Source of the DNA: Propionibacteriaceae bacterium UBA6238
GTDB taxonomy: Bacteria; Actinomycetota; Actinomycetes; Propionibacteriales; Propionibacteriaceae
NCBI GenBank assembly: GCA_002441465.1
Contig: DJWE01000049.1
Coordinates: forward strand, 18,033-59,374
Direction of reading: 5' to 3'
DNA: 41,342 nt
How positions within the stretch are numbered: the first letter of the stretch is position 1; each line of letters starts with the position of its first letter. The notes under the pieces were generated by a model. That model worked only from the letters and a program-made list of their open reading frames with translations, was not told the origin of the DNA and ran no database searches. Below are positions 16,693-25,196 of the stretch, in pieces. Made by a program: the position numbers and the translations under genes.

Positions 16693-17439
16693 TCACCCGC
16701 CGAACCCGGCGTCGGCGAGGGCCGTCCGGCCGGAACTGCCGGTGACGAACTCGATGAACTGGGCTGCCGCGACCGGCTGCGTCGCCGAGGTCGGAACAGC
16801 GATCAGGTAGTCGTTGCGAGCCTGGTCGGCATGCGCGATCGGGATCGATTCCACCGCGTCTCCGGACGCCCTCGCGTCGGTGACGTAGACGATGCCGGCG
16901 TCCGCCTGGCCGGTCTCGACCTTGGCCCGCACATCGGTGACCTTCGTCTCCTCCGAGACCGGGTGCAGGGTCACGCCGAGCAGACCGGCCAGCTTCCGGG
17001 TGGCCGATCCGCACGGCACGCCGTCCGCGCAGACGACCAGCTTGCGGCCCTCCAATGAGCGGTCGAGTCCAGTGATGCCGGCCGGATTGCCGGCCGGAAC
17101 GATCATGGTGAGCACGTTCGTGGCGAACACCGTCGGGGCGCCGCCGATCAGGTGCGCCGTGACCGCTTTGGCCATGGTCGGTTCGTCCGCGGTCGCCAGC
17201 ACGTCGGCGGGCGCACCGGCGGAGAGCTGGTCGAGGAGCGTGGCCGAGCCGTCGAAGGAGAACTTCACGCTCAGGCCCGGATGGGAGGCCTCGAATTCGG
17301 TGCCGAGTCGGGTGAAGACCGAGTTCAGGGACGCCGCGGCGTAGACGACCACCTCGGTGCGCTGGCTGGCGGGCGTCGCGCAGCCGGTGGCCAGCAGGAC
17401 GGACGCGAGAGCTGCGCACGCGCCGGCTCGCAGCCTCAC
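16693..17439 (-). CDS. modA: Molybdate-binding lipoprotein
   Basis: The 248-residue protein has a short signal peptide and a lipobox-like LLATGC with Cys20, so it is probably a membrane-anchored lipoprotein. The binding-site motifs of ModA are visible: VVYAAASLNSVFTRLG, FSFDGSATLLDQLSAGAPADVLATAD, PVSEETKVTDVRAKVETGQADAGIVYVTDA. The start is GTG 17439; the upstream regulator ends at 17436, giving a GTGA overlap. Confidence 0.92.
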   Translation of the reverse strand: MRLRAGACAALASVLLATGCATPASQRTEVVVYAAASLNSVFTRLGTEFEASHPGLSVKFSFDGSATLLDQLSAGAPADVLATADEPTMAKAVTAHLIGGAPTVFATNVLTMIVPAGNPAGITGLDRSLEGRKLVVCADGVPCGSATRKLAGLLGVTLHPVSEETKVTDVRAKVETGQADAGIVYVTDARASGDAVESIPIAHADQARNDYLIAVPTSATQPVAAAQFIEFVTGSSGRTALADAGFGG

Positions 17440-17840
17440 CCGCGGGCCTCGATGCTCACATTGGTGGCCTTCACCACGGCGGTCGCGACCGAACCCGGCT
17501 CGATCCCCAGCTCGCGGACGGCCTCGGTCGAGATCAGCGACACCACCCGGAACGGCCCGCACTGCAGGTCGACCTGGGACATGACCGGGTCGGAGAGCAC
17601 CCGGGTGACCAGGCCGGTGAAGTGGTTGCGTGCGCTGCGCCGGCCGGCGCCGACGTCCAGCGCGTCGCGATCGGTGCCGGCCTCCTCCTGGGCGACCCGG
17701 GCCAGTTCCGCGCCGTCCACGACCTGACGGTGTGAGGAGTCCAGGTTCACCGCCATCCGGCCGGCCTCGATCCAGCGCCGAACCGTGTCGTCACTCACCC
17801 CCACCAGCGCCGCCGCATCGCTGATCCGCAACTGAGTCAT
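17436..17840 (-). CDS. HTH-Mop molybdate-responsive regulator
   Basis: The 134-residue protein joins an N-terminal MerR/excisionase-type helix-turn-helix (ISDAAALVGVSDDTVRRWIEAGRM) to a C-terminal Mop/TOBE domain of about 65 residues (RNHFTGLVTRVLSDPVMSQV to ATAVVKATNVSIEAR). Mop domains bind molybdate or tungstate. It opens the mod operon and overlaps modA by four bases, so it is probably a molybdate-sensing autoregulator, although a molbindin storage role is possible. The start ATG 17840 is seven bases after a TAGGGT -10 box. Confidence 0.85.
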   Translation of the reverse strand: MTQLRISDAAALVGVSDDTVRRWIEAGRMAVNLDSSHRQVVDGAELARVAQEEAGTDRDALDVGAGRRSARNHFTGLVTRVLSDPVMSQVDLQCGPFRVVSLISTEAVRELGIEPGSVATAVVKATNVSIEARG

Positions 17841-17847
17841 GAACGGA

Positions 17848-17875
17848 ACCCTAGTGCCGCATGTGCGGAGTTCAA
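17848..17875 (-). promoter_or_regulatory. mod operon promoter with a palindrome between its boxes
   Basis: A -35 box TTGAAC (17870-17875) and a -10 box TAGGGT (17848-17853) are 16 bases apart. The palindrome CCGCATGTGCGG (17857-17868) fills the spacer and is a natural operator site. The -10 box is seven bases from the start codon, which suggests a leaderless transcript. Confidence 0.55.
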
Positions 17876-17973
17876 TCGGCTCGACGGCGGACGCCTGGAG
17901 GAGTCGTGTCCGGGTTCGCCCGGCAGCGCACTGCGCGAAGGCTCCACTGCGGCAGTCTCGTGTGGCACGATTA

Positions 17974-17987
17974 TGAGAGCGATCTCA
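17974..17987. promoter_or_regulatory. LacI-family operator candidate 1
   Basis: TGAGAGCGATCTCA fits the LacI/CcpA-type consensus TGWNANCGNTNWCA at every position. It lies 128 bases before tatA. Two related copies lie near the beta-mannosidase promoter. Confidence 0.5.
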
Positions 17988-18114
17988 CGATGCCGGTGGG
18001 TGGCGCGTCCGATGTGCCGGACCGGTGCGCGGGTGGAAGATACTCCGTGACAGGCCCGACTTGCGGGCGCGGGGTACGAATTGAACGAGCCCCGAAGAGC
18101 TAAGGAGAGCTTTC

Positions 18115-18354
18115 ATGCCAAGTCTGGGCGGTTGGGAATGGGTCATCCTCGCGGTGGTCGCGCTGGTGCTGTTCGGCGGCACCAAGTTGGCCGGCTTCGG
18201 CAAGAGCGCGGGCCAGGCGATTCGCGAGTTCAAGGAGGAGACGAAGGGCGCAGCCGAGGTTGAGCCCCCGGTCGTCTACCCGCCTGCGGCCGCGCCGCAG
18301 CCGCAGCCGCAAGCCTCCCCGCAGATCTCCGACGAAGGGCCTAGCGCCTCCTGA
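18115..18354 (+). CDS. tatA: Tat translocase subunit TatA
   Basis: TatA forms the protein-conducting assembly of the twin-arginine pathway, which exports folded proteins. The 79-residue protein has one N-terminal helix (WVILAVVALVLFGGTKLAG), the conserved FGxxKL hinge, then the amphipathic helix GKSAGQAIREFKEETK and a Pro/Gln-rich tail. AAGGAGAGC precedes ATG 18115. No tatB or tatC is nearby. The neighbours include a Tat-exported binding protein (21319), but TatA is generally shared and this gene may be the housekeeping copy. Confidence 0.93.
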   Translation: MPSLGGWEWVILAVVALVLFGGTKLAGFGKSAGQAIREFKEETKGAAEVEPPVVYPPAAAPQPQPQASPQISDEGPSAS

Positions 18355-18521
18355 ATCAGCGCGGGCCGGTCGCGGCCGGCTCGACGCTTTGTGATCGCCC
18401 GCGTCATCGGTGACGCAGGGCGTAGTCGAGGCGTGCTCGACGAACGGATGCGCGGTGCCCGGTGGCGCGGCAGCGAGGTCTCGGACTGATAACGAATCGG
18501 AAAAGTGTCTGCAAAGTCTTA

Positions 18522-18580
18522 TGAGAGCGTTTGCGGTCGGTGCTAACGTTCGTCCCGACGTGCGAATGAGAGCGCGGTCA
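18522..18580. promoter_or_regulatory. Promoter of the beta-mannosidase gene with two LacI-type operator candidates
   Basis: An extended -10 box, TGCTAACGT (18541-18549), is flanked by two copies of the motif: TGAGAGCGTTTGCG at 18522-18535 and TGAGAGCGCGGTCA at 18567-18580. Copy 2 misses two consensus bases and copy 3 one. They share TGAGAGCG with the exact site at 17974. The placement around the promoter suits repression of the glycoside operon by a LacI-type regulator, which is not in the window. Confidence 0.5.
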
Positions 18581-18638
18581 TTGCGAGGCCCGGGGCGATT
18601 GGGCCGCTCACCGGGGAGCAGAAGTCGAGGAGGACTTC

Positions 18639-21197
18639 GTGGAGCAGGGATGGCTTGACCTGTCGGGCGCTCACTGGTCCGTCCGTGCGGACGCGGCGGC
18701 TGATGGCTGGTCCTCGGTACCCGAATCCCTGCGCGAGCAGCTGCTCGCGGGCATACCCGCCACCGTTCCCGGCGTCGTCCACACCGACCTGCTGGCCGCG
18801 GGCCTGATCGCCGATCCGTATCTCGGCACCGCCGAGGCCGATCAGCAGTGGGTGGGCGAGCAGGCCTGGACCTACCGCGCCGAGTTCGACCTCGCGCCGG
18901 ATGCCCCCGAACTGACCAACGCGCACTGCGACCTGCTCTGCGACGGTCTGGACACGGTCGCCGAGGTGTTCTGCAACGGGGTCTCGGTGGGCCGGTCGGT
19001 GAACATGCACCGCCGCAACGCCTTCACCGCCGACGGTCGCCTGCGTCCGGGCGCGAACGTGCTGGAGATCGTCTTCGCTCCCGTGCTGGAGTACACCGCG
19101 GCGATGGCCGCGCAGATCGGCGAGCGCGTCCACGTCGAGCGCGATCCGTACAACCTGGTCCGCAAGATGGCCTGCAACTTCGGCTGGGACTGGGGCCCAC
19201 GGCTGATCACCGCTGGGATCTGGAAGGCGATCGGACTGCGTAGCTGGAGTCGCGCCCGGATCGCCGACGTCGCCGTCTTCGGCACCGCTGAGCAAAACGC
19301 CTCCGGCGGCTGGGACGGCCGGCTGCGCGTCCACGTCCAGATCGCCGGGCACAGCCGGTTCGCAGCCCTCACCGTCCGGGTGCGGCGGGGCGAGGAGTAC
19401 GCCGAACTGGGCGTCCAGGCCGTGGAGGACTGGGCCGAGGCAGAGCTCACCATGAGCGATGTCTCGCCGTGGTGGCCGCACAGCCTGGGCGAGCAGCCGC
19501 TCTACGACGTCGAGGTGACCTTCCACGACGAGGACCGGGTGCTCGATCGCGTCGAACGGCGAACGGGCTTCCGCACCGTCGAACTCGACACCACCCCGGA
19601 CGCGGACGGCGGCGGCGCGAGCTTCGGATTCCGGCTGAACGGGGTCTCGTTGTTCGCGCGCGGCATGGACTGGATCCCCGACGACTGCTTCCCGAGCCGG
19701 ATCACGCCCGAGCGGTACCGCGAGCGCGTCCAGCAGGCGGTGGAGGCCGGCGTCGACCTGCTCCGGATCTGGGGTGGCGGCATCTACGAGCAGCAGGGGT
19801 TCTACGACGCCTGCGACGAGCTCGGAGTGATGGTCTGGCAGGACTTCTGCCTGGCCTGCGCCGCCTATCCCGAGGACGACGTGCTCGCCCTCGAGATCGA
19901 GGCGGAGGCTCGCGACAACGTGGTGCGGCTCTCCGCGCACCCGTCGCTGGTGCTGTGGAACGGCAACAACGAATGTATCTGGGGCTTCCACGACTGGCAC
20001 TGGGCCGATCAGCTCGATGGGAAATCCTGGGGCGCCGGGTACTACTACGAGCTGCTCCCGCGCGTGGTCGCGGAACTCGACCCGAGCCGTCCGTACTGGC
20101 CGGGCAGTCCGTCCTCGGGCATGAACGAGGTTCTCCCCAACGACATGAACTACGGGTGCGTGCACATCTGGGACGTCTGGAACGAGCGCGACTACACCGG
20201 CTACGACGATTTCTCGCCGCGCTTCGTCTCCGAGTTCGGCTATCAGGGCCCAGCCACCTGGGCCACCTGGGCGCGCACCCTGGAGCCCGCCGATCGGAGT
20301 GCCACCTCGGCGGCGATGCTCGTCCACCAGAAGGCGGCCGGCGGCAACGACAAGCTCAACCGGGGCATTCAGGGCCACCTGCCGGTACCCGGCGAGGGAC
20401 CGGACGACTTCGACGACTGGCTGTTCGCCATGCAGCTGCAGCAGGCGCGCGCGGTGCGCTACGGCATCGAGCGCTGGCGCTCGCTGCGGGGCCGCTGCCT
20501 CGGTTCGATCGTGTGGCAGCTCAACGACTGCTGGCCGGTCACCTCCTGGGCGGCGCTCGACCTGGGCACCAACGCTGCGGGGGCGCCGGTCGCCCGACGC
20601 AAGCCCTTGTGGTACGCGGTCCGTTCGGCCTACGCCGACCACCTGGTCACCGTGCAGCAGGGGCCGGACGGCTGGCGCGCGGTGCTGGTCAACGACGCTC
20701 GCGGCGACTGGGTCGCGTCCGGCACGGTCGAACTACGCACCCTTGGTGGCGACGTCCTCTGGTCGCGAACGCTGTCGCTGCTGGTGGAGGCCCGCTCTCG
20801 GACGGAGGTGGCGATCACCCCCGATCCGACCGAGGTGCCGGCGGAGGAGCTGGCGCTGGTCGTGACGTTGGTCGGCGCAGAGCGTGCCGTCACGCTGCTC
20901 GTCGAAGACGTGGACGCCGCGCTCCCGCTCCCCGTCTACGAGGCGAGCGTGGTCCCCACCGATAGCGGCGCAACGGTGCAGGTGACGGCGCGGAGCTTCC
21001 TGCGCACGCTGTGCCTGTTCCCCGACCGGGTCGCCGAGGACGCCGTCGTGGACAGCCTGCTGGTCGACCTGTTCCCCGGTGAGGTGCACACCTTCGTGGT
21101 GTCCGGCAGCCTCGCCGCGGACCAGCTGGACGGGCTCACCGCCCGTCCGGTCCTGCGGTCCCTCACGAACCCGCTGACCCCGAGCGAGGCTGTATGA
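18639..21197 (+). CDS. Beta-mannosidase, glycoside hydrolase family 2
   Basis: The 852-residue protein cleaves terminal beta-mannosyl units from oligosaccharides. The N-terminal jelly-roll domain starts with the GH2 pattern WSVRADAAADGW and AGIPATVPGVVHTDLLAAGLI. The catalytic barrel has LLRIWGGGIYEQQGFYDACDELG, the acid/base Glu445 in LVLWNGNNECIWG, and the nucleophile Glu532 in FVSEFGYQGP. There is no signal peptide, so it works in the cytosol on imported oligosaccharides. The start GTG 18639 follows GAGGAGGA. It heads the glycoside locus. Confidence 0.93.
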   Translation: MEQGWLDLSGAHWSVRADAAADGWSSVPESLREQLLAGIPATVPGVVHTDLLAAGLIADPYLGTAEADQQWVGEQAWTYRAEFDLAPDAPELTNAHCDLLCDGLDTVAEVFCNGVSVGRSVNMHRRNAFTADGRLRPGANVLEIVFAPVLEYTAAMAAQIGERVHVERDPYNLVRKMACNFGWDWGPRLITAGIWKAIGLRSWSRARIADVAVFGTAEQNASGGWDGRLRVHVQIAGHSRFAALTVRVRRGEEYAELGVQAVEDWAEAELTMSDVSPWWPHSLGEQPLYDVEVTFHDEDRVLDRVERRTGFRTVELDTTPDADGGGASFGFRLNGVSLFARGMDWIPDDCFPSRITPERYRERVQQAVEAGVDLLRIWGGGIYEQQGFYDACDELGVMVWQDFCLACAAYPEDDVLALEIEAEARDNVVRLSAHPSLVLWNGNNECIWGFHDWHWADQLDGKSWGAGYYYELLPRVVAELDPSRPYWPGSPSSGMNEVLPNDMNYGCVHIWDVWNERDYTGYDDFSPRFVSEFGYQGPATWATWARTLEPADRSATSAAMLVHQKAAGGNDKLNRGIQGHLPVPGEGPDDFDDWLFAMQLQQARAVRYGIERWRSLRGRCLGSIVWQLNDCWPVTSWAALDLGTNAAGAPVARRKPLWYAVRSAYADHLVTVQQGPDGWRAVLVNDARGDWVASGTVELRTLGGDVLWSRTLSLLVEARSRTEVAITPDPTEVPAEELALVVTLVGAERAVTLLVEDVDAALPLPVYEASVVPTDSGATVQVTARSFLRTLCLFPDRVAEDAVVDSLLVDLFPGEVHTFVVSGSLAADQLDGLTARPVLRSLTNPLTPSEAV

Positions 21198-21212
21198 GGC
21201 AGCCCTGAACAG

Positions 21213-21229
21213 CGGCCCCGTAGGGGCCG
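21213..21229. repeat. Short inverted repeat between beta-mannosidase and binding-protein genes
   Basis: CGGCCCC and GGGGCCG flank a three-base loop, 16 bases after the GH2 stop. There is no U tract, so it is at most a weak terminator or an mRNA processing point. It could tune expression of the binding protein relative to the hydrolase. Confidence 0.4.
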
Positions 21230-21318
21230 GGACGTCGAAGTTCTTCCATCGCAGTACTGAGCACCCAATCACCCACTCATTGAGGCCCACTGGCGGGCCG
21301 AACCAATGGAGGTAACCA

Positions 21319-23130
21319 ATGTCAGATTCCATTTTTGAGAAGCCGTCGCGACGCTCCTTCCTCAAGCTGGGCGGCGTCGTCGCCGGCAGCATCGCGCTCG
21401 CGGCCTGTGCCGGCACCGGCAGCGGTGGAGGCTCCGCTTCCGGGGGCGCGTCCGGCGGGGCGAAGCCCGGCATCGGCAACAACAATCAGATGGGCAAGGG
21501 CCGCAGCGGGACGACGGCCGACAGCCTGCTGATCGCGGGCTTCCAGTGGGGCCCTCCGGCCACGTTCAATCCGCTTTCGCCCACGGCCGCCTGGCCGGCC
21601 GCGGCGAACGTGATGCAGATCGTCTACGAGACCCCGCTGCGCTGGAACATCCTCACCGGTGAGGTCATGCCCGGCATCGCCAAGTCGTACACCGTCGACG
21701 GCACCAACTCGGTCACCCTCACCATGCAGGACGGCGTCACCTTCTCCGACGGCTCGGCCTGCACCGCCAAGGACGTCGTGTTCTCCTACGAGCTGGGCAA
21801 GAAGAACACCGGCATCAACGTCGCGTCGTTCTGGCAGCTGGCCGATTCGATGGAGGCCACCGACGACACCACGATCGTGATCAAGATCAACCAGAAGACC
21901 AAGAACGTCAGCAACGTGCTGCGCATGCTCACCGAGAACTACGTGGTGCCGCAGGCCGTCTTCTCCGGAATCGCGGACGACAAGTTGCCCACCGAGGTCA
22001 TGGACAAGCCCATCGGCACCGGTCCGTTCACCCTCGACAAGGCCGACCAGACCCAGGTCGTGCTGGCCCTCAACGAGAACTACTGGGGCAAGACCTTCTA
22101 CGGCGGCCTGCCGGTGATGAAGCAGATCATTCACCCCATCTTCAAGTCCAACGAGGACGGCAACATCAAGTTCCAGGCCGGCGAGCTGGACATCATGCAG
22201 CAGTTCGTCTCCCAGATCTGGAAGATGTGGGAGGGCGGCAAGCCGGTCGGCACCTTCTTGAAGAAGAAGCCGTACTACGTGCCGGGTTCGATGCCGATGC
22301 TGCTGATGAACACCACCAAGAAGGGCCTCGACAACGCCGCCGTCCGCAAGGCCATCGCGACCGCCATCGACTACGCCTCGATCGCCGACACTGCGATGTC
22401 GGGCTACTCCGATCAGGTGCAGCCCAGCCTGATCCTGCCCACCGGCGCCGAGGGCAAGTTCTTCAACGCCGACGACGCGAAGGCGAACGGCTGGAGCTAC
22501 GACCCGGCCGCGGCGGAGAAGATCCTCACCGATGCCGGGGCCAAGAAGGGCTCGGACGGCGTCTACGTCATCGACGGCAACCGGCTCGGCCCGTACAAGC
22601 TGATCACCCCGACCGGCTGGACCGACTGGAACGCGTCCTGCGAGATCATCGCCAAGAGCCTGAAGGCGATCGGCATCGACTGCTCGACCAACTTCCCGCA
22701 GCAGGCCGAGACGACCCAGGCGATCCAGGGCGGCAGCTTCGACATGGCCGTGTGGTACGTCTCCGGCGTGAACCCGGCCACCCCGTGGGCCCGGTTCAAG
22801 GACATCATGAGCCAGTCGGAGATGCAGCCGATCGGCAAGACCACCTTCGCCAACTACGGGCGCTGGAAGAACAGCGAGGTCGAGGCCATGCTGACCGAGG
22901 CGTCGCAGGCGACCGACGACGCGGGCAAGAAGGCGGCCTACGACAAGCTGGACGCGCTGTACCGCAAGGAGGTGCCCGCCTGCCCGATCATGTACCGGCC
23001 GGACGAGTTCTACGAGTACAACGCGACCAACTTCTACAACTGGCCTGACGAGAACAACAGTTACGCTCCGCCGATGTTCCGCGGCGCCGGCAACACCTGG
23101 ATGTACAAGATCCAGAAGATCGCCGGCTGA
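21319..23130 (+). CDS. Family-5 solute-binding lipoprotein with Tat signal
   Basis: The 603-residue protein is the binding component of an oligopeptide/oligosaccharide-type ABC importer (SBP_bac_5). The signal has a twin-arginine motif, SRRSFLKLGG, with Arg11-Arg12, and a lipobox ending in Cys30 (LAAC), followed by a Gly/Ser-rich linker. Family traits include PATFNPLSPTAAWPAAANV, GVTFSDGSACTAKDVVFSYE, PIGTGPFTL and ALNENYWG. Family-5 proteins of several bacteria bind cello- or manno-oligosaccharides rather than peptides, and the gene is flanked by a beta-mannosidase and beta-glucosidases, so a beta-linked oligosaccharide is the likely ligand. GGAGG precedes ATG 21319. Confidence 0.9.
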   Translation: MSDSIFEKPSRRSFLKLGGVVAGSIALAACAGTGSGGGSASGGASGGAKPGIGNNNQMGKGRSGTTADSLLIAGFQWGPPATFNPLSPTAAWPAAANVMQIVYETPLRWNILTGEVMPGIAKSYTVDGTNSVTLTMQDGVTFSDGSACTAKDVVFSYELGKKNTGINVASFWQLADSMEATDDTTIVIKINQKTKNVSNVLRMLTENYVVPQAVFSGIADDKLPTEVMDKPIGTGPFTLDKADQTQVVLALNENYWGKTFYGGLPVMKQIIHPIFKSNEDGNIKFQAGELDIMQQFVSQIWKMWEGGKPVGTFLKKKPYYVPGSMPMLLMNTTKKGLDNAAVRKAIATAIDYASIADTAMSGYSDQVQPSLILPTGAEGKFFNADDAKANGWSYDPAAAEKILTDAGAKKGSDGVYVIDGNRLGPYKLITPTGWTDWNASCEIIAKSLKAIGIDCSTNFPQQAETTQAIQGGSFDMAVWYVSGVNPATPWARFKDIMSQSEMQPIGKTTFANYGRWKNSEVEAMLTEASQATDDAGKKAAYDKLDALYRKEVPACPIMYRPDEFYEYNATNFYNWPDENNSYAPPMFRGAGNTWMYKIQKIAG

Positions 23131-23152
23131 CGCCGAAGGGGGCTGGAGCGCC

Positions 23153-24160
23153 ATGGGTCTGCGACGCTATCTGGCGAGCAAGACCGTGTGGTACCTGGGT
23201 GCGCTCGTGGTAGCAGTAGTTCTGAACTTTCTGCTACCACGGCTCATCCCGGGCAACCCGGTCGACGTGATCGTCTCGAGCCTGGGCCAAGGTGGCGCCA
23301 GCTCTGAGGCTCAACAGCGTGTGTACGAGCAGTTCATGCGGGAATTCGGCCTTGATCAGCCGATGTGGAACCAGTTCGTGACCTACCTGTCCAGCATCCT
23401 GCACGGGAACCTGGGCAAGTCGTTCGCGTTCTACCCCACCCCGGTGAGCGACCTCATCGCACAGTCGCTGCCCTGGACCCTGGTGCTCCAGCTCCCTGCC
23501 ATCATGATCGGCTGGATCGTCGGCAACGTTCTCGGTGCCGTCGCCGCCTACAAGGGTGGCGGTTGGGACAAGTCGGTGTTCACCACGTCCCTGGTGTTCT
23601 CCTCGATGCCCTACTACTGCCTGTCGATCATCCTGCTGTACGCGCTGGCGGTACAGCTCGGCTGGTTCCCCCCGGGCGGTGCCTACTCGCTGGGCACCTC
23701 TCCGGAATGGAGTTGGGCCTTCTTCTCCGACGCCCTGCAGTACTGGTGGTTGCCGTTCCTGTCCTTGCTGTTGATCAACATCGGTGGCCAGGCCGTCGGC
23801 ATGCGCTCGATGGCCATCTACGAACTCGGCTCCGACTACGTGAACTACTCCCGCAGCCTGGGTATCGGCGACGCCAAGATGACCCGCTACATCTTCAACA
23901 ACGCCATGCTGCCGCAGATCACCGGCCTCGCCTTGAGCATCGGCACCATGGTCGGCGGGGCGTTGATCACCGAGCTCGTGTTCAACTACCCGGGCATGGG
24001 GACGCTGTTGTTCAACGCCATCTCGTCCAACGATTACCCCGTGGTGCAGGCCGTGACCTTGATCATCACGGTCGCGGTACTGGTCGCCAACTACGCCGTC
24101 GAGATTCTCTACGGGTTCATCGACCCGCGGATCCGGGCCTCGAAGTCGGGGGAGAAGTGA
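23153..24160 (+). CDS. ABC importer permease, DppB/OppB type
   Basis: The 335-residue inner-membrane protein has an N-terminal helix, then the long loop PRLIPGNPVDVIVSSLGQGG typical of DppB-like permeases, and five further helices. The EAA loop appears as NYSRSLGIGDAKMTRYIFNNAMLP, and the end is VEILYGFIDPRIR. It lies 22 bases after the binding protein and one base before the second permease. Confidence 0.92.
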   Translation: MGLRRYLASKTVWYLGALVVAVVLNFLLPRLIPGNPVDVIVSSLGQGGASSEAQQRVYEQFMREFGLDQPMWNQFVTYLSSILHGNLGKSFAFYPTPVSDLIAQSLPWTLVLQLPAIMIGWIVGNVLGAVAAYKGGGWDKSVFTTSLVFSSMPYYCLSIILLYALAVQLGWFPPGGAYSLGTSPEWSWAFFSDALQYWWLPFLSLLLINIGGQAVGMRSMAIYELGSDYVNYSRSLGIGDAKMTRYIFNNAMLPQITGLALSIGTMVGGALITELVFNYPGMGTLLFNAISSNDYPVVQAVTLIITVAVLVANYAVEILYGFIDPRIRASKSGEK

Positions 24161-24161
24161 C

Positions 24162-25196
24162 ATGACGAATATCTCCAGCAACGCGGTCAGTGCCGAGCGG
24201 GAAGGCCCGCTCGTCCCCGAGGCGCCCCAGGCCCCCGGGCCAAAGGCCAAGCCGGCCTGGCGCAGCCTGAACTTCGGCCCCCGGATGTGGGTCTCGATCG
24301 GCATGATCGTGGCCATCGCGGCACTGGCCTTCATCGGCCCCCTGTTCTACCCCTACGGCCCCGACCAGAAGGTCGGCGGCCTGTACGACTCACCCACCCC
24401 CGAGCACATCCTCGGCACTGAGAACTTCGGCTACGACGTGCTCGCCGTGCTGATGGCCAGCACCAGGAACTCCCTGATCAACGGGCTGCTGGCGGGCACG
24501 CTCGCCACGGTGATCGGCGTGCTGATCGGGATCCTGGCCGGCTACGTCGGCGGCTGGATCGAGGAGGCGCTGATGGGGATCACCAACATCGTGCTCGCGA
24601 TCCCGGCCATCGTGATCCTGATCCTGATCTCGATGTCCCTGCAGAGCACCGACATCCCCTTCTTGAAGGGCATCGTCGGACTGGCGCTGGTGATCGGCAT
24701 CACATCGTGGCCATGGACGGCCCGCGCCGTCCGGGCGCAAGCCAGTTCGGTGGGCACCAGAGAACACATCGACGTAGCCAAGCTCTCCGGTGCGCGCACC
24801 GGCGGCATCCTGATCTTCGACGTGCTGCCCTACCTGGCCAGCTACGTCGTGATGGCCTGGGTGCTGCAGCTGGCCAGTGCGATCCTGGCCGAATCGACGC
24901 TGTCGATGCTGGGCCTGGGGCCGTCCGGCACGAACTCCTTGGGTATGCAGTTGCACTGGGCGCTGGCGTTCCAGGCAGTCGCGACCGGGGCGTGGTGGGC
25001 CTTCCTGCCGCCAACGATCGTGCTGACCCTGATCAGCTTCGCCCTGCTCTACCTGCAGTCCTCGCTCGACGAGGTGTTCAACCCGCGGCTGCGCCGGGGC
25101 AAGAAGAAGAATCTGGCCAAGGCCGCCGAGCGCAGGGCGGACGCCGCCCGCAAGCTGGCCGAGCAGATCGAGGGCAGACAGGAGGTGTCCGCATGA
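24162..25196 (+). CDS. ABC importer permease, DppC/OppC type
   Basis: The 344-residue protein has a cytosolic Pro-rich N-terminus, one helix, the DppC signature HILGTENFGYDVLAVLMAST (LGTDxxGRD-like) and the EAA loop HIDVAKLSGARTGGILIFDVLP. A highly charged C-terminal tail (KKKNLAKAAERRADAARKLAEQ) is longer than usual and looks coiled. The stop overlaps the next start as ATGA. Confidence 0.92.
   Translation: MTNISSNAVSAEREGPLVPEAPQAPGPKAKPAWRSLNFGPRMWVSIGMIVAIAALAFIGPLFYPYGPDQKVGGLYDSPTPEHILGTENFGYDVLAVLMASTRNSLINGLLAGTLATVIGVLIGILAGYVGGWIEEALMGITNIVLAIPAIVILILISMSLQSTDIPFLKGIVGLALVIGITSWPWTARAVRAQASSVGTREHIDVAKLSGARTGGILIFDVLPYLASYVVMAWVLQLASAILAESTLSMLGLGPSGTNSLGMQLHWALAFQAVATGAWWAFLPPTIVLTLISFALLYLQSSLDEVFNPRLRRGKKKNLAKAAERRADAARKLAEQIEGRQEVSA

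Noticed and set aside
18543..20642. Long open frame (699 codons) on the minus strand opposite the beta-mannosidase
   Set aside because: Its composition is rich in Val/Arg/Gly/His repeats with no domain, and the opposite frame has complete GH2 motifs. It is an antisense shadow typical of GC-rich DNA.
21213..21229. Hairpin after the beta-mannosidase read as a transcription terminator
   Set aside because: The stem has seven pairs and no U tract, and the downstream genes lack a promoter of comparable strength.
21322..23154. Open frame of 610 codons on the minus strand opposite the binding protein
   Set aside because: It has no recognisable fold, and it mirrors a clear family-5 binding protein with signal peptide and ribosome site.
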